From DASQUK01 sp963813485 (lineage in GTDB: Bacteria; Actinomycetota; Acidimicrobiia; Acidimicrobiales; VFJN01): 64,000 nucleotides of DNA. Shown here piece after piece: positions 28,027-37,147 of the stretch (the first letter of the stretch is position 1; every line of letters begins with the position of its first letter). A model generated the notes under the pieces. That model saw only the letters and a program-made list of their open reading frames with translations. It was not told the origin of the DNA and made no database searches. The position numbers were made by a program, and so were the translations under genes. The stretch spans positions 1 through 64,000 of the forward strand of contig CAWEZE010000018.1 of NCBI GenBank assembly GCA_963813485.1, read 5' to 3'.

Positions 28027-29739
28027 CTACAGGGACAGCTGCTCGACGATGGGGCCGAGCGCCAGCGCGGGGAAGAAGGTCAGGCCGGCGACGATGACGA
28101 CGACGCCTACCACCAGCCCGCCGAACAGTGGCGTGTGCGTGGGGAAGGTGCCGGCGGTCGCCGGTGCCGGTTGCTTGCGGGCCAGCGAGCCGGCGATGGC
28201 CAACACGGGGATGATGAGGAAGAACCGGCCGACCAACATGGCAACGCCGAGCGTCGTGTCGTACCACTGGGTCGCCGTCGTCAGGCCGGCGAACGCCGAG
28301 CCGTTGTTGTTGGACGCCGACGTGAAGGCGTAGAGGATCTCGGACAGCCCGTGCGCGCCGGGGTTGTTGGTCGTCAGGGCCGAGTCGAGCAGCACCGATA
28401 CGGCGGCGAAGGCCAGCAGGACCGCCGGCATGGCCAGCACGTAAAGCACGACCAACTTCATCTCCGGTGCCTGGATCTTCTTACCCAGGTACTCCGGCGT
28501 GCGCCCCACCATCAGGCCGGCGATGAACACCGACAGGATGGCCATGATCAGCAGCCCGTTGAGGCCCACGCCGACGCCGCCCGGGCTGACCTCGCCCAGC
28601 ATCATGTGCATGAGGGGGATGCCACCGCCCAAGGGCGTGAAGCTGTCGTGCATGGAGTTGACGGACCCGTTGGACGTGCCGGTCGTGGATCCCGCCCACA
28701 GGCCCGAGGCCGAGGGGCCGAAGCGAACCTCCTTGCCCTCCATGTTGCCGCCGGCCTGGTCGGCCGTGGCCGCCTGATCCACGCCGAACTGGTCGAGCTC
28801 GGAGTTGCCGTTGGTCTCGAAGCCCATGGCCGCCAACGACATGACCAGCCAGATGGCCGCCATGATGGCGAACACCGCACGTCCCTGCCGGCGGTCCTTC
28901 ACCATGTATCCGTAGGTGAAGGCCAGGGCGAACGGGATGATGACGATTGCGTAGGTCTCGAGAAAGTTGTTGAACGGCGTGCTGTTCTCGAAGGGGTGCG
29001 CCGAGTTGGTGTTGAAGAAGCCACCACCGTTGGTGCCGAGCTGCTTGATGGCGATCTGGCTGGCAACGGGGCCACCGGGGATCACCTGCGAACCGCCCTC
29101 GACGGTGGTGACCTCGGTGAAGCCGTGGAAGTTCTGGATCACGCCCTGGCTGACCAGGATCAAGGCGAACACGAAGCACGCCGGCAGCAGGATCCGCGTG
29201 GTGGTGCGGGTGAGATCGACCCAGAAGTTGCCGAGCGTCGACGCCCGCCGGCGAGCCAGCCCGCGGATGAACGCCGCCAAGACCGCCATGCCCGCGGCCG
29301 CCGAGACGAAGTTGTGGACAGCCAGCCCCAGCATCTGGCTGAGGTGGCTCATCGTGGCCTCGCCGCTGTACGACTGCCAGTTTGTGTTGGTGGAGAAGCT
29401 GACCGCGGTGTTGAACGAGAGATGCTCGCCAACGGCGGGCATGTTGGTGGGGTTGAACGGCAAGGAGTCCTGGATGCGCAGCTGCAGGTAGAGGATCAGC
29501 AGTGAGATCACGCTGAACGCGAGGACGGAGTAGGCGTAGACCGTCCAGCGCTGCTCGCGGTCGGGGTCTACGCGGCAGATCCGATAGATGGGCCGCTCGA
29601 TCCGCAGGAAGAACCGGTCGCCGGGTGCGGGACGATCGCTGTCGTCGTAGACCCGGGCCATGTACCGACCGATGAACGGCGCGGTCACGCCGACCAGAGC
29701 GATGAGCACGACGAACTGCAGCCAGCTGGCCGTGGACAT
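28027..29739 (-). CDS. kdpA: Potassium-transporting ATPase subunit A (KdpA)
   Basis: Potassium-selective channel subunit of KdpFABC, 570 aa with about ten membrane segments. Pore-loop sequences with the family Gly residues are visible: SFSTNTNWQSYSGE, KQLGTNGGGFFNTNSAHPFE, TSASNNNGSAFAG and the LGGGIPLMHMMLGEVSPGG block. The ATG shares one base with the kdpF stop (TGATG), which implies coupled translation. Confidence 0.96.
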   Translation of the reverse strand: MSTASWLQFVVLIALVGVTAPFIGRYMARVYDDSDRPAPGDRFFLRIERPIYRICRVDPDREQRWTVYAYSVLAFSVISLLILYLQLRIQDSLPFNPTNMPAVGEHLSFNTAVSFSTNTNWQSYSGEATMSHLSQMLGLAVHNFVSAAAGMAVLAAFIRGLARRRASTLGNFWVDLTRTTTRILLPACFVFALILVSQGVIQNFHGFTEVTTVEGGSQVIPGGPVASQIAIKQLGTNGGGFFNTNSAHPFENSTPFNNFLETYAIVIIPFALAFTYGYMVKDRRQGRAVFAIMAAIWLVMSLAAMGFETNGNSELDQFGVDQAATADQAGGNMEGKEVRFGPSASGLWAGSTTGTSNGSVNSMHDSFTPLGGGIPLMHMMLGEVSPGGVGVGLNGLLIMAILSVFIAGLMVGRTPEYLGKKIQAPEMKLVVLYVLAMPAVLLAFAAVSVLLDSALTTNNPGAHGLSEILYAFTSASNNNGSAFAGLTTATQWYDTTLGVAMLVGRFFLIIPVLAIAGSLARKQPAPATAGTFPTHTPLFGGLVVGVVVIVAGLTFFPALALGPIVEQLSL

Positions 29740-29828
29740 CAGAACCTCTCCGGGAACACGAGGGCGGCGACCAGGTAGGCCGCGATCAACACGGCGAGAA
29801 CCAGGCCCACGATGTTGTCAGTGGTCAC
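29739..29828 (-). CDS. kdpF: KdpF, 29-aa membrane peptide of the Kdp pump
   Basis: Starts at the GTG at 29828 and ends on the kdpA start codon. The peptide begins TTDNIVGLVLAVLIAAYLV after the initiator and ends VFPERF, a pattern characteristic of KdpF: a single helix followed by the PE(R/K)F tail. KdpF stabilises the KdpABC complex in the membrane. Its GTG also overlaps the stop of the small gene upstream as GTGA. Confidence 0.9.
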   Translation of the reverse strand: MTTDNIVGLVLAVLIAAYLVAALVFPERF

Positions 29829-29995
29829 CGCGCTCTCCCGAGGGTCGAGTCGAGTTCACCCGCAGCGTCGCCATCGGTGTCGCCCAAGAGCTCTGCCCCG
29901 GTGTCGCGGCCCACGATGCGCTCGCAGGCCTTCACGTAGGCGACGGAGAGGGCGAAGAACGCCACGACCGCCACCACGAAGATCAGGTCACCCAT
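29825..29995 (-). CDS. Small single-pass membrane protein leading the kdp operon (56 aa)
   Basis: The ATG at 29995 has GGAGGA 4 to 9 bases upstream. A strongly hydrophobic N-terminal helix (LIFVVAVVAFFALSVAYV, residues 4-21) is followed by KACERI and an acidic tail. Its stop overlaps the kdpF GTG by 4 bases, so it is the first cistron of the kdp transcript. Similar short proteins with a helix then a Cys-Glu-Arg turn are, as far as I recall, present ahead of kdpF in other actinobacteria, but without a named function. A role as an extra Kdp subunit or regulator is inference. Confidence 0.78.
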   Translation of the reverse strand: MGDLIFVVAVVAFFALSVAYVKACERIVGRDTGAELLGDTDGDAAGELDSTLGRAR

Positions 29996-30021
29996 GAGTC
30001 CTCCACGGGTCATCGGCGGAA

Positions 30022-30040
30022 AGAACCACCGGCCGGTTCT
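30022..30040. promoter_or_regulatory. Inverted repeat upstream of the kdp operon, candidate KdpE site
   Basis: AGAACC, 7 bases, GGTTCT, with perfect 6-bp arms, begins 27 bases upstream of the first kdp cistron's ATG. The location suits a regulator or polymerase site; assignment to KdpE is inference. It lies in the roughly 250-base divergent region shared with the M1 peptidase gene. Confidence 0.4.
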
Positions 30041-30154
30041 AGTTGGCGCCATGCCCAGGTCAGAGTGCCTTAGCGCCCTCTTACCGTGGGCGACGACAGG
30101 CTGTTCGGCGCGTTAACGCCGAGGCACCTGCTGTCTACCCGCGCCTCGGCACGA

Positions 30155-30178
30155 GATCGAGGGATCGAGGGATCGAGG
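30155..30178. repeat. Tandem repeat, three perfect copies of GATCGAGG
   Basis: Three back-to-back 8-base units lie about 70 bases upstream of the peptidase start, between it and the kdp operon. An 8-base period would change promoter spacing or phasing if copy number varied. No coding sequence crosses it with support. Confidence 0.75.
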
Positions 30179-30247
30179 GGATGAATGGCCCGGGGTACGG
30201 TGCTACGGGGCGAAACCTGGCAATCGGTGCCTCAGAGGGGGAACGTC

Positions 30248-31855
30248 ATGGCGCTGTCACGAAGGTCCAGCTTCCGCTTTGTTGCCGTTGGTATCGGCGC
30301 GGCGCTACTGGCCGGCGCGCTCGGCGCCAGCCCTGCGGAGGCGCGGCACCCACGGCCCTGTACGCCGGGCGCGCCGGGCGTCGGCGACGCCTACTTCCCG
30401 GGCTACGGCAACGGCGGCTACGACGTCCGCAACTACGACCTCGACATCACCTACGACCCCGCGACCGACCGTCTCGAAGGGCAGGCGTCCATCCGTGCCA
30501 GGGCCACCCAGGACCTGTGCAGCCTCAACCTCGACCTCGTCGGGCTCGAGGTGCGCGACGTCGAGGTGGGCCACCGGCAGGCGACGTGGACGCGCAGCGG
30601 CCAGGAGCTGACCGTCACACCGAGCCGACCCCTCCGCGCCGGGCAGCGCTTCGAGATCGAGGTCGCCTACGACGGCGTGCCGGTCGAGTTCGTCCTGCCG
30701 GGCTTCGGCATCCGGACCGGGTTCATGACCACGCCCGACGGCGTGACGGTCGCCGGCCAGCCCGAGGTGGCGGCGGCATGGTTCCCGGTGAACGACCACC
30801 CGATCGACAAGGCGTCGTACTCGTTCGACGTGACGGTGCCCAACGCCTACGGGGTGGTCGCCAACGGCGTGCTGCGCAACCGCCACCAGCGCCGAGGCTG
30901 GACGAGCTGGAAGTGGGAGGCCCGCGAGCCGATGGCGTCGTACCTGGCCACCATCGACATCGGGTTCTGGGACGTCGACCGTGGCCGCATCGGTCGGCTC
31001 CCGGTCTACGACGCCGTCGACTCGGCGATCACCGGAGGGCTGCGCGCCGAGATCGACTCATCGCTGGCCCGCCAGGACGAGGTCCTCGATCTCCTGTCCG
31101 ACGCCTTCGGTCCCTACCCGTTCAACACGGTCGGGGCCATCGTCGACAACCAGGACGACCTCTTCTTCGCGCTCGAGACCCAGACGCGGCCGGTCTACTC
31201 GAAGCTCTTCTGGCTCGATGGGCAGGGCAACCCGGCCAACGGCGACTTCGTCGTGGTGCACGAGCTCGCCCACATGTGGTTCGGCGACGATGTCGCCCTC
31301 GCCCGGTGGCAGGACATCTGGCTCAACGAGGGGTTCGCGACGTACGCCGAGTGGCTGTGGGAGGAGTACGAGGGGCGCGGCACGCCGCAGGAGATCTTCC
31401 AGGCCACCTACGACGCGATTCCCGCCGACGATGTGTTCTGGACGGTGGAGATCGGCGACCCGGGGGTCGACCTGTTGTTCGACAACGCCGTGTACGTGCG
31501 CGGGGCGATGACGCTCCAGGCCCTGCGCCAGGCGGTTGGCGACGACGCCTTCTGGCGGATCATCCGCGGCTGGGCGTCGACCAAGAGCGGGGGCAACGCC
31601 ACAACCGAGGAGTTCATCGCCTTCGCCGAGCGGGTGTCGGGGCAGCAGCTGGACGACTTGTTCACGACCTGGTTGTTCACTCCCGCCAAGCCGTCGCTCG
31701 CAGGCCTTGCCGAGCGGACGCACGGCGCTGTCGACCCAGGCCGGAGCAACAGCCGGCGACTGGTGGCAGCGCGCCCAGGCCCAGCACGAGCGCGGCCGCT
31801 ACTGACCTGGCGGAGACGGGGCCAGGGCGACCCGGCCGATTACACGATCTCGTAG
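30248..31855 (+). CDS. Secreted M1-family metallopeptidase, 3' end probably frameshifted
   Basis: Zinc aminopeptidase-like enzyme exported by an N-terminal signal (RRSSFRFVAVGIGAALLAGA, then ASPAEA). The zinc site is HELAH (338-342) with Glu 361 in WLNEGFATYAEW. The exopeptidase GAMEN motif is replaced by FALETQTRPVY, seen in a bacterial subgroup. Start: ATG 30248 with GGGGGA ahead. After PAKPSLAG (about 31703) this frame becomes Arg/Pro-rich and overlaps the convergent gene by 16 bases. One base on, another frame reads LPSGRTALSTQAGATAGDWW and stops at 31805, which looks like the real C-terminus. An extra G at 31703-31704 would account for this. Confidence 0.87.
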   Translation: MALSRRSSFRFVAVGIGAALLAGALGASPAEARHPRPCTPGAPGVGDAYFPGYGNGGYDVRNYDLDITYDPATDRLEGQASIRARATQDLCSLNLDLVGLEVRDVEVGHRQATWTRSGQELTVTPSRPLRAGQRFEIEVAYDGVPVEFVLPGFGIRTGFMTTPDGVTVAGQPEVAAAWFPVNDHPIDKASYSFDVTVPNAYGVVANGVLRNRHQRRGWTSWKWEAREPMASYLATIDIGFWDVDRGRIGRLPVYDAVDSAITGGLRAEIDSSLARQDEVLDLLSDAFGPYPFNTVGAIVDNQDDLFFALETQTRPVYSKLFWLDGQGNPANGDFVVVHELAHMWFGDDVALARWQDIWLNEGFATYAEWLWEEYEGRGTPQEIFQATYDAIPADDVFWTVEIGDPGVDLLFDNAVYVRGAMTLQALRQAVGDDAFWRIIRGWASTKSGGNATTEEFIAFAERVSGQQLDDLFTTWLFTPAKPSLAGLAERTHGAVDPGRSNSRRLVAARPGPARARPLLTWRRRGQGDPADYTIS

Positions 31856-33765
31856 TCGGCCGGGTCGGGCTCGCGGGTCTCGCGCCAGTAGTCGAGCAGC
31901 GAGAACGGCCAGTTCTGGGTGACGCGGCCCTTGGCGTTCTTGTACCAGGCGTTCACCGTCGACACGCCCCACACCATGTTGCGGTTGCCCTCGTCGATAC
32001 GCCGGTTGTAGGCGTCGTGGACGTCCTGGCGCACGTCGAGCGCCCGACGGCCCGGCCGGCTCAGCAGCAGTTCGAGGCAGCCGAGCACGTAGTGCACCTC
32101 GCACTCCGAGAAGTACGTGATGCTGCCGTTGATGACGATGTTGGTGTTGGGCCCGTAGAGCAGGAACAGGTTGGGGAAGTGAGGGACGGTGATGCCGAGG
32201 TAGGCGCGGGCGTCGCCGTCCCAGTGCTCGTGGAGCTCGACGCCGCCACGGCCCACCAGCTTCATCGGCATGAGGAACTGCGACGCCGTGAAGCCGGTCC
32301 CGTAGACGATCACGTCCACCTCGTGGTGCACGCCGTCGACCGTCTTCACGCCGGTCGGCGTGATCTGCTCGATGCCGGCGGTGACCAGCTCGACGTTGTC
32401 GCGCTGTAGCGCCTGGGGCCACACCCCGTTGTCGCGCACGATCCGCTTGGCGAACGGTGGATAGGCGGGCAGGACGTGGTCGATCAGGTCCGGCGTCCCG
32501 GCGAACGCGAACTGGATGTAGCCGGTGAGCAGCTGGCGTGCGGCGTCGTTGAGCGGACTCACCGATGCCCCGCCCGGCCACGCAGGATCGACCTGGGCGG
32601 CCGGCAGCACGCCCTCGGCGTACTGCCAGAACAGCCAGAAGCGGTACCACTGCGTGTAGGTGGGCACGTGGCGGAACAGCCACTGCTTCTGGGGAGAGAC
32701 CTCGCGGTGATAGTCCTCGGTGGGGACCAGCCACGGCGGTGTGCGCTGGAAGACCAGCAGCTCGTCGACGTCGCGAGCGATCTCGGGGATGAACTGGACC
32801 GCGCTGGCCCCGGTCCCGATGACCGCCACCCGTTTGCCCTGGAGGTCCACGTCGTGGCGCCAGCGCGCCGAGTGGAACGACACGCCCTCGAAGGCGTCAC
32901 GCCCCGGGATCGTCGGGTACGACGGGCGATTCAACTGGCCGACTGCGCTGATGATGGCCTGCGCCTCGAGGGTCTCCTCGCCCTGGGACGTGCGCAGGCA
33001 CAGGGTCCACGCGCCACTCTCCTCACTCCACTCGGCGGACGTCACCTCGGTGTCGAAGCGGATGTGCTCGCGCAGCCCGAAGCGATCGGTGCACGTCTGG
33101 AAGTACTCGAGCAGCACCTCCTGCGTGGAGTAGTGCTGCGGCCAATCCTCGCGTTGGGCGAACGAGTAGCTGTAGAAGTGGTTGGGCACGTCGACACGGC
33201 ACCCCGGATAGGTGTTCTCCCACCAGGTGCCGCCGACCTCGGGATCCTTCTCGAGGATCACGAACGGCACACCCGCCTGCCTGAGCCGGTAGGCCGCCAC
33301 GATGCCGGACATGCCGGCGCCGATGACCGCCACGCGGAAGGGCGTGTCCGGCGCCAGTTCTCCGAGGCTCCAGTCGGGCGCCCGCAGGTCGTCGCCGTGG
33401 ACCGAAAGTTCCTCGATGAACAGCGGGAGGTAGTCCTCGACCACGTCGTCCCCCACGACGAACGCGAGGATCCGGCGCATGGCGTCGTCGTCCGGGGGCG
33501 GCGCGGCCACGCTGCCACCGTCCCGGAACCTTGTCACCGCGTCGAACGCCAGCTGCCGCGCCAGCGCCAAGCGGTCGCCGTCGACGCCGCCGTCGGGCTC
33601 GAGCAGGCGGGTCGGGTCCGGTCGCAGCTCCTCACGCAACACCGACATGTCGCCGGTGGCACAGGCGACGGCCGCCAGCAGCGGGATCACGCGAGCATGG
33701 GACAACGCATCGCTGATGGCGTCGTCGTCGACGTCGATCGGCGAGGGAGGTTCCGAGAAGCGCAT
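31840..33765 (-). CDS. Baeyer-Villiger flavin monooxygenase
   Basis: NADPH- and FAD-dependent oxygenase converting ketones to esters or lactones. Dinucleotide folds are GAGMSG (149-154) and GTGASA (317-322). Between them FEGVSFHSARW (292-302) matches the FxGxxxHxxxW fingerprint, and GGTWWENTYPGCRVD is also characteristic. The 641-aa product has an extra N-terminal domain of about 140 residues, as in the longer BVMO subgroup. The ATG at 33765 was chosen since the frame upstream is not family-like. It is divergent from the YCII gene. The natural substrate is unknown. Confidence 0.9.
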   Translation of the reverse strand: MRFSEPPSPIDVDDDAISDALSHARVIPLLAAVACATGDMSVLREELRPDPTRLLEPDGGVDGDRLALARQLAFDAVTRFRDGGSVAAPPPDDDAMRRILAFVVGDDVVEDYLPLFIEELSVHGDDLRAPDWSLGELAPDTPFRVAVIGAGMSGIVAAYRLRQAGVPFVILEKDPEVGGTWWENTYPGCRVDVPNHFYSYSFAQREDWPQHYSTQEVLLEYFQTCTDRFGLREHIRFDTEVTSAEWSEESGAWTLCLRTSQGEETLEAQAIISAVGQLNRPSYPTIPGRDAFEGVSFHSARWRHDVDLQGKRVAVIGTGASAVQFIPEIARDVDELLVFQRTPPWLVPTEDYHREVSPQKQWLFRHVPTYTQWYRFWLFWQYAEGVLPAAQVDPAWPGGASVSPLNDAARQLLTGYIQFAFAGTPDLIDHVLPAYPPFAKRIVRDNGVWPQALQRDNVELVTAGIEQITPTGVKTVDGVHHEVDVIVYGTGFTASQFLMPMKLVGRGGVELHEHWDGDARAYLGITVPHFPNLFLLYGPNTNIVINGSITYFSECEVHYVLGCLELLLSRPGRRALDVRQDVHDAYNRRIDEGNRNMVWGVSTVNAWYKNAKGRVTQNWPFSLLDYWRETREPDPADYEIV

Positions 33766-33902
33766 CGCCCGGATTGTGTCATGCGGATAACGGTCGTTCT
33801 CAGTCCGCGGACGGCGCGACGGCGCGAGGCTGTCGATCCGGGCCTGGCCGTTCGTCGTCATCATGACGAGCGACGGTCGCTCGAACGAGGAGGATGGTCA
33901 CG

Positions 33903-34622
33903 ATGCGCTACCTCGCACTGCTGGGCGGCGACGAGTCGGCAAGCCCCGGTCCCGGGACACCCGAGTTCGACGCGATGATGCAGGCGTACTTCCGGTTCGG
34001 CGAGACAGCGGCCGACGCCATCGTCGGCGGGGAGGCCCTCCAGGGCGCGGCCACTGCCACCACGATCCGCCACGGCGACGCCGAGCCGCTGGTGACCGCG
34101 GGTCCCTACGCCGAGACCGTGGAGGCCTTGGGCGGCCTGTACGTCCTGGAGGCCGACACGCTCGACGACGCCATCGAGCTGGCCCGCCAGATCCCCGCCG
34201 CCCTCGACGGCTGGGTGAGCCTCCGCCCGATGGTCGAATGGTTCGACAAGGGCGCGCGAGGCCAGCGCCGACCGGCGAAGACGCCGCGCTACCTCGCTTT
34301 CATCTACGGCAAGGAGGCCGAGGGCGACCAGCCCGACACGCCGGGGTGGGACGAGGGAATGGCGGCGCACCAGCGGTTCATGGATGCGGCCGGCGACGCC
34401 GTGCAGGCCGGCGGGGCGGTGCATCCCATCGCCACCGCCACGACCGTGCAGGTGCGGGACGGCGAGGTGATCGTGAGCGACGGCCCGTTCGCCGAATCGG
34501 CCGAGGTGGTCGGCGGGTTCTACGTGCTGCGAGCCAGCGACCGCGACGCCGCGGTGGCCGTGGCGCGGCTGATCCCGGGGGAGGCGATCGAGCTGCGGCC
34601 CATCATGGAGGTCGGCGGCTGA
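33903..34622 (+). CDS. YCII (DGPF)-domain protein, tandem duplication
   Basis: A 239-aa cytoplasmic protein with two YCII-like domains: residues 1-115 (MRYLALLGG, then ATTIRHGD and GPYAETVEALGGLYVLEA) and 127-239 (PRYLAFIYG, then ATTVQVRDGEVIVSDGPFAE and GGFYVLRA). DGPF is the family name motif. The ATG has GAGGAGG about 9 bases ahead. The ECF sigma factor gene begins at its stop codon; DGPF proteins with such sigma factors are the known ECF42 arrangement. The reaction, if any, is unknown; the two probably act in one stress response. Confidence 0.87.
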   Translation: MRYLALLGGDESASPGPGTPEFDAMMQAYFRFGETAADAIVGGEALQGAATATTIRHGDAEPLVTAGPYAETVEALGGLYVLEADTLDDAIELARQIPAALDGWVSLRPMVEWFDKGARGQRRPAKTPRYLAFIYGKEAEGDQPDTPGWDEGMAAHQRFMDAAGDAVQAGGAVHPIATATTVQVRDGEVIVSDGPFAESAEVVGGFYVLRASDRDAAVAVARLIPGEAIELRPIMEVGG

Positions 34623-35892
34623 TCCCGGCGCACCGCGTCCTGGAGCGGGCGTTCCGCTCGGAGTCGGGGCGGGTGCTTGCCACGCTGGCCCGGCAACTGG
34701 GCGACCTGGACGCCGCGGAGGACGCGGTCCAGGAGGCGTTCGTGGAGGCGATGCGCACCTGGCCGCGCCGCGGCGTCCCGGACAACCCGGGTGCCTGGAT
34801 CACGACCACGGCGCGCAACCGCGCCCTTGACCGGGCGCGGCGCGAGTCACGGCGGGAGGCGAAGGAGAAGGCGGCGATGCAGCAGCGGCCCGGCCCGATC
34901 CCGAACCGAGCGGAGCGCCCGATCCGTTCGACCCGGCGACCGGGGAGACGCCGGAGCTCGAGCCGGCGGACGATCAGCTCCGGTTGATCTTCACCTGCTG
35001 CCATCCCGCCCTGGCCCCCGCCGCTCAGGTCGCTCTGACACTGCGCCTCGTGTGCGGGCTCCAGACCGTGGAGATCGCCCGGGCGTTCCTCCAGCCCGAG
35101 GCCACGGTGGCCCAACGCCTGGTGCGCGCCAAGGCCAAGATCCGCACGGCCGCCATCCCCTTTCGGGTGCCACCCGCCCACCTGCTGCCCGAGCGGCTGC
35201 CCCCGGTGCTGGCCTGCATCTACCTGGTGTTCTCGGAGGGATACGCCGCGACTGCCGGCGACGAGTTGGTGCGCCGCGAGCTGTGCGACGAGGGGATCCG
35301 GCTCGGCCGGCTGGCGGTCGAGCTCATGCCCGACGAGCCGGAGGCGCGGGGCCTGCTGGCGCTGCTGCTGATGCAGGACAGCCGGCGCGACGCACGCGTG
35401 TCGGTGGGGGGCGACCTGGTGCTGCTCGAGGACCAGGACCGGAGTGCCTGGGACCACGACCGCATCGCACAGGGGACCGCGGAGCTGGAGCGGGCGTTGC
35501 TCCGGCGCCGGCCGGGGCCCTACCAGCTCCAGGCCGCCATCGCCGGGCTGCACGCCACCGCCTCGTCGTGGGCGAACACCGATTGGCCGCAGATCGCGGC
35601 GCTGTACGCCGAGCTCGCCCGGGTCGCACCGTCGCCGGTCGTGGAGCTCAACCGGGCGGTGGCGGTGACGCTCACCGAGGGACCGGCGGTGGGGCTTGGG
35701 GTGGTCGATGCCGTCGCCGACGATCCTCGGCTGGCGCGAACGCACCTGTTGCCTGCCACGCGGGCCGACCTGCTGCGGCGCCTCGGCCGGCAGGCCGAGG
35801 CCGCTGACGCCTACCGGGCCGCCCTCGCCCTGGCCCGCACGGGCCCGGAGCGAGCCTTCCTCCAGCGGCGCCTCGACGAGGTGGCCGGCTAG
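34619..35892 (+). CDS. ECF sigma factor, ECF42-like, frame interrupted near 34890
   Basis: RNA polymerase sigma factor. The first frame has the region 2 pattern (RVLATLARQLGDLDAAEDAV, then GVPDNPGAWITTTARNRALD). It breaks after KEKAAMQQR and resumes in another frame as DPFDPATGETPELEP, then LIFTCCHPALAP, region 4 (VCGLQTVEIARAFLQPEATV) and a long TPR-like C-terminus typical of ECF42. One missing C in the run at 34889-34891 would repair it, giving about 424 aa. No ATG or GTG fits the N-terminus; a CTG at 34619 overlapping the YCII stop is the best candidate. Confidence 0.85.
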
Positions 35893-35947
35893 CGGGTGGC
35901 TGCCGCCGATCTGTTGGTCCCGGCAACCAATGCCGCAGCAGGTTTGC

Positions 35948-36926
35948 TCAGGGAACGACCCCGAGCCGGGCCAGGACGTCCTCGGCCGCAACGCTGCCCG
36001 GCGGTCGCCCCTCGGCCGCCATCCGGTTGGCGAGCCGCTGGAGGAGGTCGTTGACGGGGGTCGGGACCCGGTGGAGCCGGCCGAGCAACACGATCTCGCC
36101 AGTGAGGTAGTCGGTTTCGATGCTGCCCAGGCCCCGGGCGAGGCTCTGCCAGGACGATCCGCCTTGGCGCTCGTGCCCCGGCACCGGGCGGAGCTCGAAG
36201 ATGTCGCCGCGGCGGGCCCGGTCGTCCTCTATGGACACCGCGTCGATCCCGGCCGCCTGCAGGCACTCCTCGCCCTCGGCGCGGGCCATCCGGGCCAGGG
36301 GCGTCGAGCGCGCCGCCTCAGGGCCGCACACCGCCTCGACGGCGTTGCCCAGGTTGAGGACCAGCTTGCGGTACTTCCAGCGCATGATGTCGGGCCGGGC
36401 CACCGATCCGAACGTGGCGGCGGACAGGGCGGCGGAGACCTCTTCGGCCGCCCCGTCGACGCCCTCCGGATAGCGGCCCAGGTCGAGCAGCCCGGTCGTC
36501 GGCGCCAGGTGGGCCACCACGACACCCGGCTCCAGATGGGTGGCCGGCAGCATGACCGCGACCGCGTAGACGTGGGGGAAGAACCGCAGCGCGACGCGCT
36601 CGTTGTCCACGCCGTTCTGGGCGCACAGCACGCGGACACCGGGCGGCGCGTGTGCCGCCAGGGCGGTCACGGCCGCCGCGCGTGTCCTGACTCTTCATGG
36701 CCAGGATCACCACGTCGCCGTCGCGCAGGTCGGCCTCGACCGGGTCGCCGACCGCAGGCAGGCGGAGCGTCGCCGAGCCGTCCGGCGACACCAGCGTGAG
36801 CCCCTCGTCCTGGAGCGCCCGCAGGTGGTCGCCCCGGGCCACGAGGGTCACGTCGTGCCCCGCCTCGAACAGCCGCCCGCCGATCGCACCGCCGATGGCA
36901 CCGGCGCCGTACACGATGAATCGCAT
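35948..36926 (-). CDS. 2-dehydropantoate 2-reductase family protein (PanE/ApbA), frame interrupted near 36680
   Basis: NAD(P)-dependent reductase. The ATG at 36926 opens with MRFIVYGAGAIGGAIGGRL, the Rossmann GxGxxG motif, and runs to VILAMKSQDT. The following family sequence is one base off: AAAVTALAAHAPPGVRVLC, QNGVDNER, then MRWKYRKLVLNLGNAVEAV with the catalytic Lys, to the stop at 35948. One extra base in the GCGCG stretch near 36677-36682 explains it; intact length about 325 aa. KPR-family proteins also act on other keto acids, and no pantothenate genes are adjacent, so the substrate is open. Confidence 0.85.
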
Positions 36927-37002
36927 GTCGCCAGCCTGGCGTGTCGGCGAGCCGCCCGGCGACCGCAGGTGCTTCCAGCACACCCATGTACTGTCACCCG
37001 CC

Positions 37003-37137
37003 ATGCGCGGGAGGGCGAGAGTGCGGTCTCGGCGGGTGCTCGGGGCGTCGATCGTGGCCCTGGTCGCCAACGTCGCCGTGGGGAACATCGAGGACCTGGT
37101 CGCCACCCAGGCCGAGGCGTACGCGTCCGGCGGCTGA
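37003..37137 (+). CDS. Hypothetical 44-aa protein
   Basis: A short frame with nearly all codons ending in G or C. A basic start (MRGRARVRSRRV) leads into a hydrophobic stretch (LGASIVALVANVAVG) and an acidic-helical end (NIEDLVATQAEAYASGG). No clear ribosome binding site precedes the ATG, so it may be leaderless. It lies between the PanE-like gene and the convergent DUF454 gene. The positively charged plus hydrophobic pattern would suit a small membrane-associated peptide. Confidence 0.45.
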   Translation: MRGRARVRSRRVLGASIVALVANVAVGNIEDLVATQAEAYASGG

Positions 37138-37147
37138 CGGCGCCGAG

